Assembly: GCA_007922305.1 (NCBI GenBank)
Contig: ML677351.1
Location: 17,327,119-17,391,118 of the forward strand
Direction of reading: 5' to 3'
Length of the DNA stretch: 64,000 bases
DNA from: Dermatemys mawii
Lineage: Eukaryota > Chordata > Testudines > Dermatemydidae
The first letter of the stretch is position 1, and every line of letters begins with the position of its first letter. Below the pieces are notes generated by a model, which saw nothing but the letters and a program-made list of their open reading frames with translations, was not told the DNA's origin and searched no databases. Both the position numbers and the translations under genes were made by a program. Shown here in pieces: positions 23,769 through 34,811 of this stretch.

Positions 23769-24774
23769 GAAACTAGTTAAACCATCAACTGGAAGAATAG
23801 ACAGGCACAGGACAGAAGTGCAACAGGGAAGGGAGAAAGAAAAGGGAAGAGGCTAACAAGGCCAGAGTAAAGGGAGATCTCTGAGCGGAGAGTATCTTTG
23901 CTCTCTTCTTTCTGGCAAATGGGGGCGATGTTGGTATTCCACTGTCAGCAGAGTTGTTGCATGGAACTGTAAAGGATGGCAGAGATAACATAGACAAAGT
24001 ACCTGTCAGCGTTTGCAAAATGGAGGTATTGGAGCCATTTGTATGAGAAGACAGGATGGAGGGCTGTGGTCTGTCATATATTATTGACTTCAAATGGAAC
24101 TTCAACACACAGTTATGTACTTTGTTGAGTAGGCTTGAACCTAAAATCCTTACTGAAATGAGGCCTAGGAGAACCTCATCTAATACAAGCTACATCTTTA
24201 TATTATTTCAATCTTTTCTTATTTCCCAATTCTGTTTTTTCATTAGCAGAGTTTACATTTACAGTTTACATTCCCCTATATTATGTTGTCTTTTAAAGAT
24301 TTCATGGGAAATAAAACAGGGATCTGGAAATTGCTTTTAAAATGGGAAATATGTATCATGAATTGTGTAGAACATTAGAGAAAGAGGAAGGATACACTTG
24401 GGGAGAGATGCCACAGGTTAAAAGCATATACAACTCATTTGCATTATGGTTGGCGTGCTAGAGACAGCTATAGTTAAGAATATCTAAGCATTTTCGTTTT
24501 ACAAGATCTTCTATGGTTGCTTATAACTATTTGTCACATTCACATTTTGAGCTCAAATTTTCCAGATCTGGTCTCTACCCAAACTTTTAATTTGTTGTAA
24601 AGTTCAAGCAAAATTAGTTCAGTTATTTTTTAAAACAATGACAAACAAAGAGAATGTGGAGAGAGTGGACGATATCTCTTGTCATTAAGAAACTTTTGTC
24701 ATTATACAAAACGTAAGAGGGGTTGTTTTTTTTTAAACAGATCTAGCCCCTCAACAGGTTCTGTTTTGGTACTT
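23769..24774. other. No feature recognised
   Basis: AT-rich sequence, nothing supportable. Confidence 0.5.
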
Positions 24775-25010
24775 AGATGGCTCTCATCAACATAGCATCT
24801 GACTACCTCACAAACAGTTAATGATTATCATTTTCACAACCCCCTCTGAGATGCAGAGAAGTAATATCTCCATTATACATATGGGGCTCTGAGTTATGGG
24901 GTAGATTAAGTGACTTGCTCAGTGTCACATAGGAAGTCTGTGGCTGAGCCAGGAACTGCTTGAGACCCAGATCTGTGCCCTGTATACTTGATCATCCCTC
25001 CTACCCTGGG
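24775..25010 (-). repeat. MIR-like SINE
   Basis: Contains CTCCATTATACATATGGGGC, then TTAAGTGACTTGCTCAGTGT and CACATAGGAAGTCTGTGGCT, the reverse complement of the MIR core (TGACCTTGGGCAAGTTACTT type). Confidence 0.6.
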
Positions 25011-25519
25011 CTGGGGTTGGAAGCTGCTATTCAATATAAAGATAGTCCTTAGAGAATAGAGGAAAAGGAAAAAAACGTACTGATTTAAATCACAACAAGT
25101 GGTTTAATACTGTACTGTACTTATGCACAATAATTTTTAATGAGGATTTAATGCAGAGGTCTTGCAGGCTGCACAGCGTGAATGAGGAAGAGATGCATAC
25201 ACTGAGCAGTGACAGTAAAAGAATAATTAATTATTTTCACAATATAAGCCCAGGCAGAGCTTGCTGGAATGGATCTAGCCAATGGAGGGCACTGTAACTT
25301 AATTCAACATCCAGCCAGTAGAGGATTCCATAACACCCAGAAAGGAGAGTAAGCTCCTGAGATTGGAGAGGACCAGGCTTGGGAGAGAGCCAGAGATGGC
25401 ATGAGAGCAAGAGCAGCAGGCTGGGAGCTGGCTGCAGAAGCACAGTCTGTTGCTTGCCAGGGCCCAGCAGCAGCCCTGGCAGAAGGATACCCAAGAGTGA
25501 GATGAAAACAGGGAGGACA
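25011..25519. other. No gene; short frames only
   Basis: Includes a GATTTAAATCA piece at about 25080-25105 like that at 3106. The Ser/Leu-rich minus-strand frames over 25237-25587 show no domain and overlap the start of the CR1 copy. Confidence 0.4.
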
Positions 25520-26951
25520 GAGGGGAGATACTGGAAGACAGGAGACATTCCAGAAGACTGGAAAAGGGCAAATATAGTGTCCATCAATAAAAGGGAAATA
25601 AGGAAAACCTACGGAATTCCAGACCAGTCGGCTTAATTATTTGCTCCATTATCTTTCAAGAAATTAAGCAATCAGTTTGCAAACACCTAGAAGATAATAA
25701 GGTGATAAGTAACAGTCAGGATGGATTTGTCAAAAATAAATCATGTCAAGCCAACCCAATAGCTTTCTTTGACAGGGTAATAAGCCTTGTGGATAGCTTA
25801 GGGGTGAAGCAGTTGATGTGGTATATCTTGACTTCAATAGGGCTTTTGATACTGTCTCGCATGACCTTCTCATAAACAAACTAGGGAAATGCAACCCAGA
25901 TGGAGCTACTATAAGGTGGGTGCAAAACTGATTGGAAAATCATTCCTAGAGAGTAGTTATCAGTGATTCACAGTCATGCTGGATGGGCATATCAAGTGGG
26001 GTCCCACAGGGATCAGTTTTCGGTCTGGTTCTGTTTAATATCTTTATCAATGATTTAGATAATGGCATAGAGAGTACATGCACAGAGTTTGTGGATGATG
26101 CCAAGCAGGGAGGGGTTGGAAGTGCTTTGGAGGATAGAATTACAATTCAAAATGATCTGGACAAACTGGACAAATGATCTGAAGTAAATAGGACGAAATT
26201 CAATAAGGACAAATGCAAAGTACTCCATTTAGGAAGGAACACATACAAAATTGGAAATGATGCTTAGGAAGGAGTACTGGGGAAAGGGATCTGGAGGTTA
26301 TAGGGAATCACAAGCTAAATATGAGACAACAGTGTAGCACTGTTGCAAAAAAAAGCAAGCATAATTCTAGGATGTATTAGCAGGAGCATTGTAAGCAAGA
26401 CATGGGAAGTAATTCTTCTGCTCTACTCTATGCTGATTAGGCTTCAGCTGGAGTATTGTGCCCAGTTCTGGGTGTCACGTTTCAGGAAAGAGGTGAACAA
26501 ATTTGAGAAAGTCCAGAGAAGAGCAACAAAAATGATTAAAGATCTAGAAAACATGACCTATGAGGGATGATTGAATAAATTGGGTTGGTTTAGTCTGGAG
26601 AAGAGAAGGCTGAGAGGAGACATGATCACAGTTTTCAAGTACATGAAAGGTTGTTACAAGGAAGAGGGAGAAAAATCTTAACCTTTGAGGCTTGGACAAG
26701 AAGCAATGGGCTTAAATTGCAGCAAGGGAGGTTTAGGTTGGACATTAGGAAAAACTTCCTGTCAGGGTGGTTAAGCACTGGAATAAATTGCCTAGGGAGG
26801 TTGTGGAATCTCCATCACTGGGTATTTTTAAGAGCAGGTTGGACAAACACCTGTCAGGGATGCCCTAGATAATACTTAGTCCTGACATGAGTGCAGGGGA
26901 CTGGACTAGGTGACCTCTTCTTGAGGTCCCTTCCAGTTCTAGGATTCTATG
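25520..26951 (+). mobile_element. CR1 LINE, 3' 1.4 kb with degraded reverse transcriptase
   Basis: The longest LINE copy here. Translated pieces follow the CR1 reverse transcriptase in order: YWKTGDIPEDWKRANIVSIN (about 25529-25588), SGVPQGSVFGLVLFNIFIND (about 25995-26054), the catalytic box region TEFVDDAKQGG (about 26085-26117, family FADD changed to FVDD), an LEYCAQFW segment (about 26448-26471), and GLKLQQGRFRLDIRKNFLSG (about 26709-26768). It ends with the CR1 3' UTR and terminal GGATTCTATGA. Stops and frameshifts separate the pieces, and the endonuclease and 5' part are missing, as is usual for truncated CR1 insertions. Not functional. Confidence 0.9.
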
Positions 26952-28687
26952 AGAGACAAAAAGAACTTAACTCTGGCCAGAAGATCTACAGGCCAGTGTG
27001 CAATTTCCTCTAAGAGAGTGGCTTGGAGTGGATATCCCTGTTACTGGCCCCAAGGAGCCCCATCACATCCCTAGTCCAGTGTTGGACTGTCCCACCATCT
27101 CCCTAACCCTGTATTGTTAGGAACTGTAGAGTTAATATTTTGCTGTAACTGTTAAAGCGATTATGCATAGGGTAGGGGATTTGCACCTCTTTGTTCCTGA
27201 CAGCCTTAGTAAGAGTCCTCTGTTACTCCCACAGAATGCACCAGTATTTATGGGAAGCCACTGAGGTCTTGAGCCTCGTACTCGAAGCACCTACGCATTT
27301 GTTTCCAATATGATACACAGAGCACAGTACCAAGCAACTAAAGGGGATGCCGCTCACAAAGCAACACTCTACAGCAGTGTCCATTCCAGCACTTAATTTG
27401 TTTAAATTTTCAAGAAGGAAAACCCTGTGTTTAAAGGTTAAAGACAAACAGACAGCAGCTGGACAGTGTGCAACCTCTCTCTTCACTTCTGGTTTAATAA
27501 GTATTTTAAAGTAAACACTGCAACCCTGTCTCCTTCATTATGCACAATCTAAATCAGGCAGGGTCCTGCCGAAATAATAGCAGGGGATATTGCAAGCAAA
27601 GGCAAATGCTATTCTTGTTCTCATGAGGTCCCTATAAAGGCTTCTATACTTTTTCCTAGCCTCTGCACTCTGGTGAAAGCCAGTATGATTCTTCTTAATA
27701 TGCCTTTTTGGAACAAAATACTCATGCATTCCAGGAGGAACAATGACATAGTTATTCTTAAATCCTTCCTCAGTGAAGGGAACTGATTCAAATATTTTCA
27801 GCCTCACTACTCCCCACTGCAGACATTAATGAGCTGCCCTGCATTTTGCCACTCTCCCTGTTAAGCTTCACCACCATTTGGAATCCGATGCAATGTTTCT
27901 TCTCGTCCAACCATCCTGTGGGCTCGTCACACTGAGCTTCTTTATTTTCCTTATTTATGCAGTTCTAAAATTAGTCAACTTCTGACTCCAAGTCATAGAA
28001 CAACAATGAAGAGTCACCTACTGCTGTCCCTGACTGAGAATCTAATAGCATGAGGGAAACAACAATGTTATCTCTAAGCTACTCTGCCCCTTTCTGCATT
28101 GCTATGGGGATTCTGCCTAGAACCTTTCCCAGCTGCCTCCATCTGTCTGGCTTCCTGCAACATATTTAAAGAACCAATACACATCTCCTGAAAGATGGAA
28201 GCACCCACTGTCTTTGAGACTCTGAAGCATTGTACTTATTGTCAGTTTCAAGGTAACTGCAATTGTATCTCCTCTCTGTTGTCCCCTCCAGGAGTGCCCA
28301 GTCAGGTGCCAGGTCTCCAGGCATCACCTGTCTCTGCGCAGGGACCATTGTCCTACTTGCTTCTGATCAAGATATTTCAAAGCTGCACAGCTCCCTGCCT
28401 GATGCTGTGATATGCCTAGCAAGCTGGTCTGACTAATGGCCAGCACTTATGTATTGCTTTCTCTGCAAGGGCTACGAATAATGTATTGCCAGCAGTTACA
28501 AGTTACCACCCAGCTCTTTCTAAGCAAGCACCTTTATTCTTAAGGTAAAAGCATTACAGAGAAAACATAATAAAAGTCAATAAACAGATTTAAGCACACT
28601 AAATATACCAGCAGTCACCCATCATTTTTTATCAGACCCAAGCAGGCCAAAGGCTTTCCAACCCTTCTGTAAGGGCTGAGCCCCATT
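26952..28687. other. No supported gene; one unexplained minus-strand frame
   Basis: Repeat-poor stretch. A minus-strand frame at 27538-27807 (about 90 codons from a GTG, no ATG start) has a balanced composition and lies outside recognised repeats. A possible splice acceptor-like TCTGCAG precedes it, but the pyrimidine tract is weak and I recognise no homologue. It is not called a gene. Confidence 0.35.
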
Positions 28688-28948
28688 TAGGGCTGGTCTT
28701 CACTGGTGCAGGGGGGGAAATCGACTGAAGATACGCAACTTCAGCTATGTTATTCACATAGCTGAAGTCGGCATATCTTCAGCCGGCTTACCTGCTGTCC
28801 TCATGGCGGCGGCGGTCAGCAGCGCGCTCCCCCGTCGACTCCAGCTTGCGCCTCATGGCGAGCTGGAGTTATGGAGTCAACGGGGGCACCGCTAGCGATC
28901 GATTTTTCACGTCTTAACGAGACGGCAGATAGTTAAGACATACCCTTA
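28688..28948. mobile_element. Harbinger-like MITE with internal palindrome
   Basis: Inverted-type ends TAGGGCTGGTCTTCACT and AGTTAAGACATACCCTTA. Inside is a long imperfect hairpin whose core is a perfect 12-bp stem, ACTTCAGCTATG (28738-28749) and CATAGCTGAAGT (28757-28768), extending outwards through GAAGATA/TATCTTC. A GC-rich segment with AGCTGGAGT and ACTCCAGCT inverted copies follows. Confidence 0.6.
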
Positions 28949-29113
28949 GACAAGACGTTCTCTCCATTTACTGGATCAGAAAGGCAGCCCTGTGTCAGTT
29001 CAAGCTCATAATTTTATACCAAACCTCCTCTTTGTCTCCTAGTGTCTGGAAAACTAATATATGCAAAACTACTCCAGGAGGTGGTATCTCTCTGGAGGTG
29101 TTTAGAACCTACA

Positions 29114-30181
29114 TGAATGAGGAGGACTCATGGCACCTTAGGGACTAACACATTTATTCGGGCATAAGCTTTTGTGGACTAAAATCCACTTCATCAGATG
29201 CATTTGAAATGGCCCATCCTGATTATCAAAAGTTTTTTTTTTCTCCTGCTGATAATAGCCCACCTTAACTGATTTGTCTCATTAGAGTTGGTATGGCAAC
29301 TCCCATCTTTTCATGTTCTCTGTGTGTAATTATTATATATATCTATATCTATATATATTGTGACGGAGTCAGACCAGAAGGATATAGGAGAGTGCTGGAA
29401 GGCAGGTATATTAGTCTCAGGATGTGCAGGTCCTTGTTCCCTGGATAGCCAAACAAAGGCTACTCCAGGCCAATCAAGACACCTGGGGCCAATTAAGAAC
29501 CTTCTAGAAAGGAGTAGAAACAGCTAGCCTAATTGGGACACCTGAAGCCAATCAGGGACTGGCTGAAACCACATAAAAACCTCCCAGTTAGTCAGGTGGG
29601 TGTGGGTGTCAGGAGCTGTGGAAGGAAGTTATGCTGTTGGTGAGACTGAGTGTTGGACAACATATCATACTGAAGGAAGGAGGCCCTGAGGTAAGGGTGA
29701 AGTGGAGTTTGAAGAAGCGGGGACTGCTGTGGGGAAGTAGCCCAGGGAATTGTATTGTGTTTTGTGCCTAAAAGGTCAGCCATCTTAGCTGATACTATTA
29801 GGGTCCCTGGGCTGGAGTCCAGAGTAGAGGGTGGGCCCGGGCTCCCCCCTTTTCCATCTTCCATACTGGCCTGTGATGAAGGTAACTCAATAGGTGGTGA
29901 CTCTTACCAATTATACTGAGAAAGGGAGGTCACTCTGGGGCCTAGATGAGTTTCTGAGGCCCCTAAATCTGCCAGGACGCGCAGGACCCGCAAGTACAGA
30001 CTTGGAGCTTTGTCACAATATATATATATATCTTCCTACTGTATTTTCCCAATCCGTGCATCTGATGAAGTCAGTTTTAGCCAACGAAAGCTTATACCCA
30101 AATAAATTTGTTAGTCTCTAAGGTGTCACAAGTACTCCTTGTTCTTTTTCCTTATACAGACTAACATGGCTACCACTCTGA
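29114..30181. mobile_element. Palindromic (Penelope-like?) element split by an LTR
   Basis: The left arm contains TGGCACCTTAGGGACTAACA and GGCATAAGCTTTTGTGGAC. The right arm carries the inverted counterpart, GCTTATACCCAAATAAATTT then AAGGTGTCACAAGTACTCC and ACTAACATGGCTACCACTCT. Without the LTR at 29359-30017 it is about 410 bp. AACCTACA occurs at both flanks (29106-29113 and 30182-30189) and may be the target duplication. Hammerhead-like boxes: minus strand CTGATGA (29197-29191) with stem II GTGGA/TCCAC; plus strand CTGATGA (30062-30068) with GAAA (30086-30089). Confidence 0.6.
29359..30017 (+). mobile_element. Solo LTR-like insertion within a palindromic element
   Basis: Starts TGTGACGGAGTCAGACC and ends GGAGCTTTGTCACA, giving TG...CA ends with a 6-bp terminal inverted match TGTGAC/GTCACA. 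Both flanks are AT dinucleotide repeat, so a duplication of 4-6 bp is compatible but not provable. The interior contains CAATTAAGAACCTTC and similar spaced direct repeats and no coding frame. The strand is guessed from the TGTGACGG start. Confidence 0.5.
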
Positions 30182-30189
30182 AACCTACA

Positions 30190-31037
30190 ACTTAAATGGA
30201 TTTACCTTAATCACCGAACACTGTTTGAGTTCCTGGAGAAGCTGTGGTAATCCTCCCCACTGGCCCAAAGCAATATAGGAACCATTCACAAACTTAAATC
30301 AATATGGGCCACATAGCTATGGTATGCAGTTGCAGTGTCTGTCACACTTCTTTCAAAGAAAGAAAAAGCCAGACTGAATAATAAAGAAAGATGTTTGAAA
30401 CTATCAGCAGGAAAACAAGACACTCGAAACTAGCCCTGTTCTACAGAATAATACTTTGCAGCAAACTTCATCAGAGCATTTCATTTTCTATAGAAACTTT
30501 CAAATAGCCTTAAAGCATTCTTTGACCAGCTGTATATGATGTCAGCTAAATGTCCTTGGAGTGAAGTGTGCCATAACACCTGCAGGATGTGTTGCAATAC
30601 ACTTCTACTGCACATGCTTGTTCAACGCAACCATACAGCTCCACTGGCTCATCATTTACATTCACAATGGACAGCTGGTGCCAACTAAATTAAACATTAC
30701 ATTTGTGTTGTCATTTTTTTAAAAAGCAGCTTAGAAAGTTCCTCCAGACTTTGAAATGTTTAATTGTACTTCCAAATGCAAACCAATCAAAAATGTGCTG
30801 TTCTCCTATATAATGAGCACTTAGGGGAAAAAATAAACCTCTGCATCCACTAGAATATTGATAGATCAACTCACCGAATCTGGGAACTCGGAGAAGGAAG
30901 CATGCTTACTGCAAGAGTCTGCTTCATTAACCGATCATCATTACACAGAGAAGTTAGCCCTAGAGAAGTAGCTACAGAGGCAACTACCAGAGTCCTACCA
31001 CTGACTCCAGCAGGACCAGGGTTTCATCCAGAGCACT
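30190..31037. other. No feature recognised
   Basis: AT-rich, nothing supportable. Confidence 0.5.
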
Positions 31038-31142
31038 TAGGGGCCTATCCTGCAAGGACTTGAGCACATGCTTAACTTTGTACAGTTGAGTAGTTCCATT
31101 GAGTTCAGTGGAGCTACTCATGTGCACAAGGTTAAGCATGAG
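31038..31142. repeat. Amniote palindromic repeat
   Basis: GGGCCTATCCTGCAAGGACT, then GAGCACATGCTTAACTTTGT on the left and CACAAGGTTAAGCATGAGTG on the right, around a TTCCATTGAGTTCAGTGGAG centre. An imperfect hairpin of the type scattered through reptile genomes. Confidence 0.6.
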
Positions 31143-31309
31143 TGAAAATGTTAGCAGCTAAGTTCCCTGTTCCTGCAGAGATTTTAAAGGGCACTCATTT
31201 CATATCACAACTCTACATTCAGATGACTGACAAATGTGACATTTTTAAGTGAAATTAGTGCTTAGGAATAGTTCTTAATGTGGAGAAGTAGAGACTTCCT
31301 TTAGGGAGT

Positions 31310-31530
31310 TTCTAAGGGTCTTTCTTCACTGCACCATTAACTTGGAGTTATCTGCTCTCAAGTTCCTCCTCTCAAATTAGTCTTGCTCGAACGACAGTGC
31401 TTGGGTGGCTGTGTCCACACTGGCACTGCACTCACCCGTGGTGCTAAGGCTTCTGGGGGCGCATCCCAGGGTCCTTAGCACTGCAACAAGCTGAGCTGCT
31501 CTATGAATTCTTCCCCAGAGAATTGTGGGA
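31310..31530. repeat. Left part of a DNA-transposon MITE
   Basis: AAGGGTCTTTCTTCACTGCA resembles the terminus of the Harbinger-like MITE at 28688. It is followed by ACTTGGAGTTATCTGCTCTC and a segment GCGCATCCCAGGGTCCTTAG. The right terminus is not seen. Confidence 0.45.
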
Positions 31531-31696
31531 GAGCAGAGAGTAAAACTGAATTACAGAAAGGCTTAAGTGACTCGTCCAAGGTGGAGGACAAGCAGGGACC
31601 AGAAAGAGTTCCCTGCGATGGGAAAGAGACAGAAAGACTGAATTTGCTGTCCCTCACCTCAACAACTTTCTGAATTGGCACTTTGGGTGGCAGTTG

Positions 31697-31923
31697 TGGT
31701 GGAGGTTTAGGTTGAATATTAGGAAAAACTTTCAGTAGGAGGGTGGTGAAGCACTGGAATGGATTACCTAGGGAGGTGGTTAAATCTTCTTCCTTGGAGA
31801 TTTTTAAGGTCAGGCTTGACAAAGCCCTGGCTGGGATGATTTAGTTGGGAATTGGTCCTGCTTTGAGCAGGAGGTTGGACTAGATGACCCCCTGAGGTCC
31901 CTTCCAACCCTGATATTCTATGA
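31697..31923 (+). mobile_element. CR1 LINE 3' end
   Basis: GGAGGTTTAGGTTGAATATT begins the last coding stretch (family FRLDI..NF), and the copy runs through GCTTTGAGCAGGAGGTTGGA to CCTGATATTCTATGATAAG. Highly similar to the complement of 33400-33515 and 44571-45035. Confidence 0.85.
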
Positions 31924-33399
31924 TAAGTAGAGAGAAAAGAATAAGTCCAGAAATTGATGGAGATCTCTAGCTCATTTCACTTAGTCACTGCTGGAGTTGG
32001 ATGGACAATTAGCAACAAGTAATTTATTTGTGACACTTAGTACAAAGACTGATTTTTACTAATTCACAATTGTTCAACATATCCATTCTACAAACACATT
32101 TTAAACCGAGGCTCCTGGGGGAGTATTCATGTACATATTTAGTTTTCTCACTGTATGACTGGTTCCCCTAAGTCACATGATTTTGTTTCCTATCCCACTC
32201 AAAAACCCTCAGATTTCAAGTGACTGGCACAGGCACTTCCATTGTGAATATTCATGTGCCTATACTAGATATTCACACAAGTACTTTCCAGAGTGCTCCT
32301 CAGAGTTTCACTTTCTTCAGACATTCTCACTAATAAAAGTTTGCTTGCATAAAAAGTGAATTAACTGACAAATCTGTTGTTTTTCTATGAAAGCATTCTT
32401 GTGTACACCTTTTGCCGTCTTTCACCCAGCTTTGCTCACTACAGCTTGATAACTCCTCTGTGACCTTTCGTTTCTGACCTGGGACAGATCTGAATACGTG
32501 ATTGAATGCTAAGAAGTTCTCTATCCCACCACTAATCCTTCGAACCTTGTATTTGCCCCTTTGACCTAAAAATTATATGAAACAACAATGCTCCCATTGC
32601 TAAATGGATCAGTGTTCACAAATTGTTATTGAGGGTACCACACAAAGTGGCCTCCCATCTGTGCCTTAAGACCTAATTCAATGACTACTGAAGTCAATAG
32701 GCTTTAGATTGTGCCCTTAATTATCCTGCATTTTTCAGCAGGAAAACAGATATCGGTTGAATTAAGCCATCAGTTCTCTGTAAATGAATGCAGATATAAT
32801 TACTTGATTTAGTGAAGAATTATTCATCATTATTACTTAGCCTTTGTTAAAATACCAAAGATTTATTTATTTAAATTTTTGGACTGACAAATTTATCTTT
32901 AAAGACATTTATTTAATACCAAAACATCAGGAAATGCTACCTGTGAAACTCCTGCTGTTAAAATAAATGCTGCTTTCTGTTTATTTTTATTCAGACTCCC
33001 AAGGACTTGTTCAACAATGGGAATCTATTTATGTGCACAAAGCATTCTCTTATTTGTACATTATCACTTGGTAAGGTTATGTTTGTACATAACAGACAAA
33101 AGGATAAGCTGGACTGAAACTGAGTGGATCTAACAGACAGAGCGCTCTTGACAAAATAGAGTACAGGTTAGGATTTTTAACACTTCATTTTATGAATTGC
33201 CAAATGGTGCCAATGGTCAGAATGTTAATAAGCTTTATAACTAGGTTCACTTCACTCCCTTTTTTCAATAAATACCATACAATTGTTTGCATAAATAATA
33301 CAGAATGTTAGGCTCTCAAGCAGACTATTTCTCAGAAAAATTCAATTGGATGAAGGTCAGAACAGAGAGATTTGGGCATGAACTTCTCTCTTCAATGGG
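31924..33399. other. No feature recognised
   Basis: AT-rich. Around 32663-32718 a worn CAATGACTACTGAAGTCAAT palindrome suggests an old amniote repeat. No genes. Confidence 0.45.
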
Positions 33400-33515
33400 A
33401 ATCATAGAATATTAGGGTTGGAAGGGACCTCAGGAGGACATCTAGTCCAACCCCCTGCTCAAAGAAGGACCAACCCCCAACTAGATCATCCCAGCCAGGG
33501 CTTTGTCAAACGGGT
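33400..33515 (-). mobile_element. CR1 LINE 3' end
   Basis: AATCATAGAATATTAGGGTT, GGAAGGGACCTCAGGAGGAC, then CCAGCCAGGGCTTTGTCAAA: the reversed CR1 3' terminus, truncated after about 115 bases. Confidence 0.85.
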
Positions 33516-33810
33516 GCAAATAAAGTAACTAACTTAACCCAACATTGAACCAACCCCAACCCCAAATTTTTTTTGAGATTCAAAAAAACTTTACAAGTAG
33601 GATTTCCATAAGCGGAACTCTGTTCTCTTCTTTACTTCATGTGTCTGTTCCAAAGTTTGCACCATCCTCAACAACTGAACTCTTCTCATTTCCTATCCAC
33701 CCCTTCTTCCTGAACCAGCACTCCAATTGCCTAACAAGCCTGCCCCATCTACACCTGTCTCAACGACGTCTTCAAGGGATTGTTCCTGAACATCAGAATT
33801 TGTGACCAAA

Positions 33811-33889
33811 GGATAGATCCTCAGCTAGCATAGCTCCATTTGAAGTCAGTGAAGCAACACCAGTTTATACCAGCAGAGGATCTGGCTCC
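33811..33889. repeat. Amniote palindromic repeat
   Basis: GATCCTCAGCTAGCATAGCT on the left, TATACCAGCAGAGGATCTGG on the right, around CCATTTGAAGTCAGTG. Same family as 60387-60505. Confidence 0.6.
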
Positions 33890-34104
33890 AAGAATACTAA
33901 ATGACCCTAAACTCACTGAAGGCTATGGAAGACTTTCTATTGATTTCAGTCGCCAGAGGACAGGGACTAAGAAATTTTAACGCATACAGGGGTATTGCAT
34001 CACACCTCTGTATGCCTCTAGTTTTATTGCTTCCATAATCACTGTAATTGTACTGGCTGGAACTATGGACTCTTTTAGCCATTTCTACCCAATGTTAATC
34101 ATCA

Positions 34105-34208
34105 TGGTCCTGATTCTCCACTCTGTTACACCACATTTTCACTGGTCTGACTCCATTTACTTCAGTGGATTTACACGTGTGTTAAACTGGTGAAAGACTG
34201 GAGACTCA
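34105..34208. repeat. Amniote palindromic repeat
   Basis: CCTGATTCTCCACTCTGTTA to TTAAACTGGTGAAAGACTGG around a CCATTTACTTCAGTGG centre. Confidence 0.55.
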
Positions 34209-34596
34209 TCCCCAAGACTATACCATGTAGTAGCGAGAGAGGAGAGACTAGCAAGGAGAGGATGTCTTACTAATATCTTGAAACTCTGGTTCATTGGGAC
34301 CCCAAGTTCTTTCACAACATCCTTTGCCATTGAATTAGATATTTTTCTATTCCCCCTAGGACTATTCTTACTGGTGAATGTCTTTCTGGATTCTTTATTA
34401 CTTGAAAGACTACCCATGCACTACAAAGATCAAGGGCTGTTTGGCTGGATTAGCTTTGATATTTATGCATTGAGACTTCAGCCAAGACACTAAGAAAACA
34501 TACAACTGATGACTTTGCAAAGCAGCCAAGATGTAGAATGTAATGCTTTACAAGAGCAATATGATCATTGTACAAGTCAATGTATTTCATAAAGAT

Positions 34597-34799
34597 CAGA
34601 GGGGTAGCCGTGTTAATCCGGATCTGCAGCAGTGACAAAGAGTCCTGTGGCACCTTAAAGACTAACAAAAGTATTGAAGCATAAGCTTTCGTGGGCTAAT
34701 AGCCACTTCGTCGGATGCATGCTGACAAAGTGGGGATTAGCCCATGAAAGCTTATTATTATTTTGTTAGTCTTTAAGGTGCCACAGGACTCTTTGTCCC
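34597..34799. mobile_element. Palindromic (Penelope-like?) element with 12-bp TSD
   Basis: Two inverted arms: the left carries ACAAAGAGTCCTGTGGCACC, the right its complement GGTGCCACAGGACTCTTTGT. Flanked by perfect 12-bp repeats TTTCATAAAGAT at 34585-34596 and 34800-34811. The left arm, on the minus strand, has CCGACGA (34714-34708), a four-pair stem II and GAAA (34690-34687). The right arm, on the plus strand, has CTGACAA (34722-34728), GTGGG/CCCAT and GAAA (34746-34749). The right arm lacks the outer CAGAGGGGTAGCC end. Confidence 0.65.
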
Positions 34800-34811
34800 T
34801 TTCATAAAGAT

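Noticed and set aside
29325..30035. TA-rich tracts as a promoter or origin
   Set aside because: They are the AT dinucleotide repeat flanking an LTR insertion and part of the host repeat.
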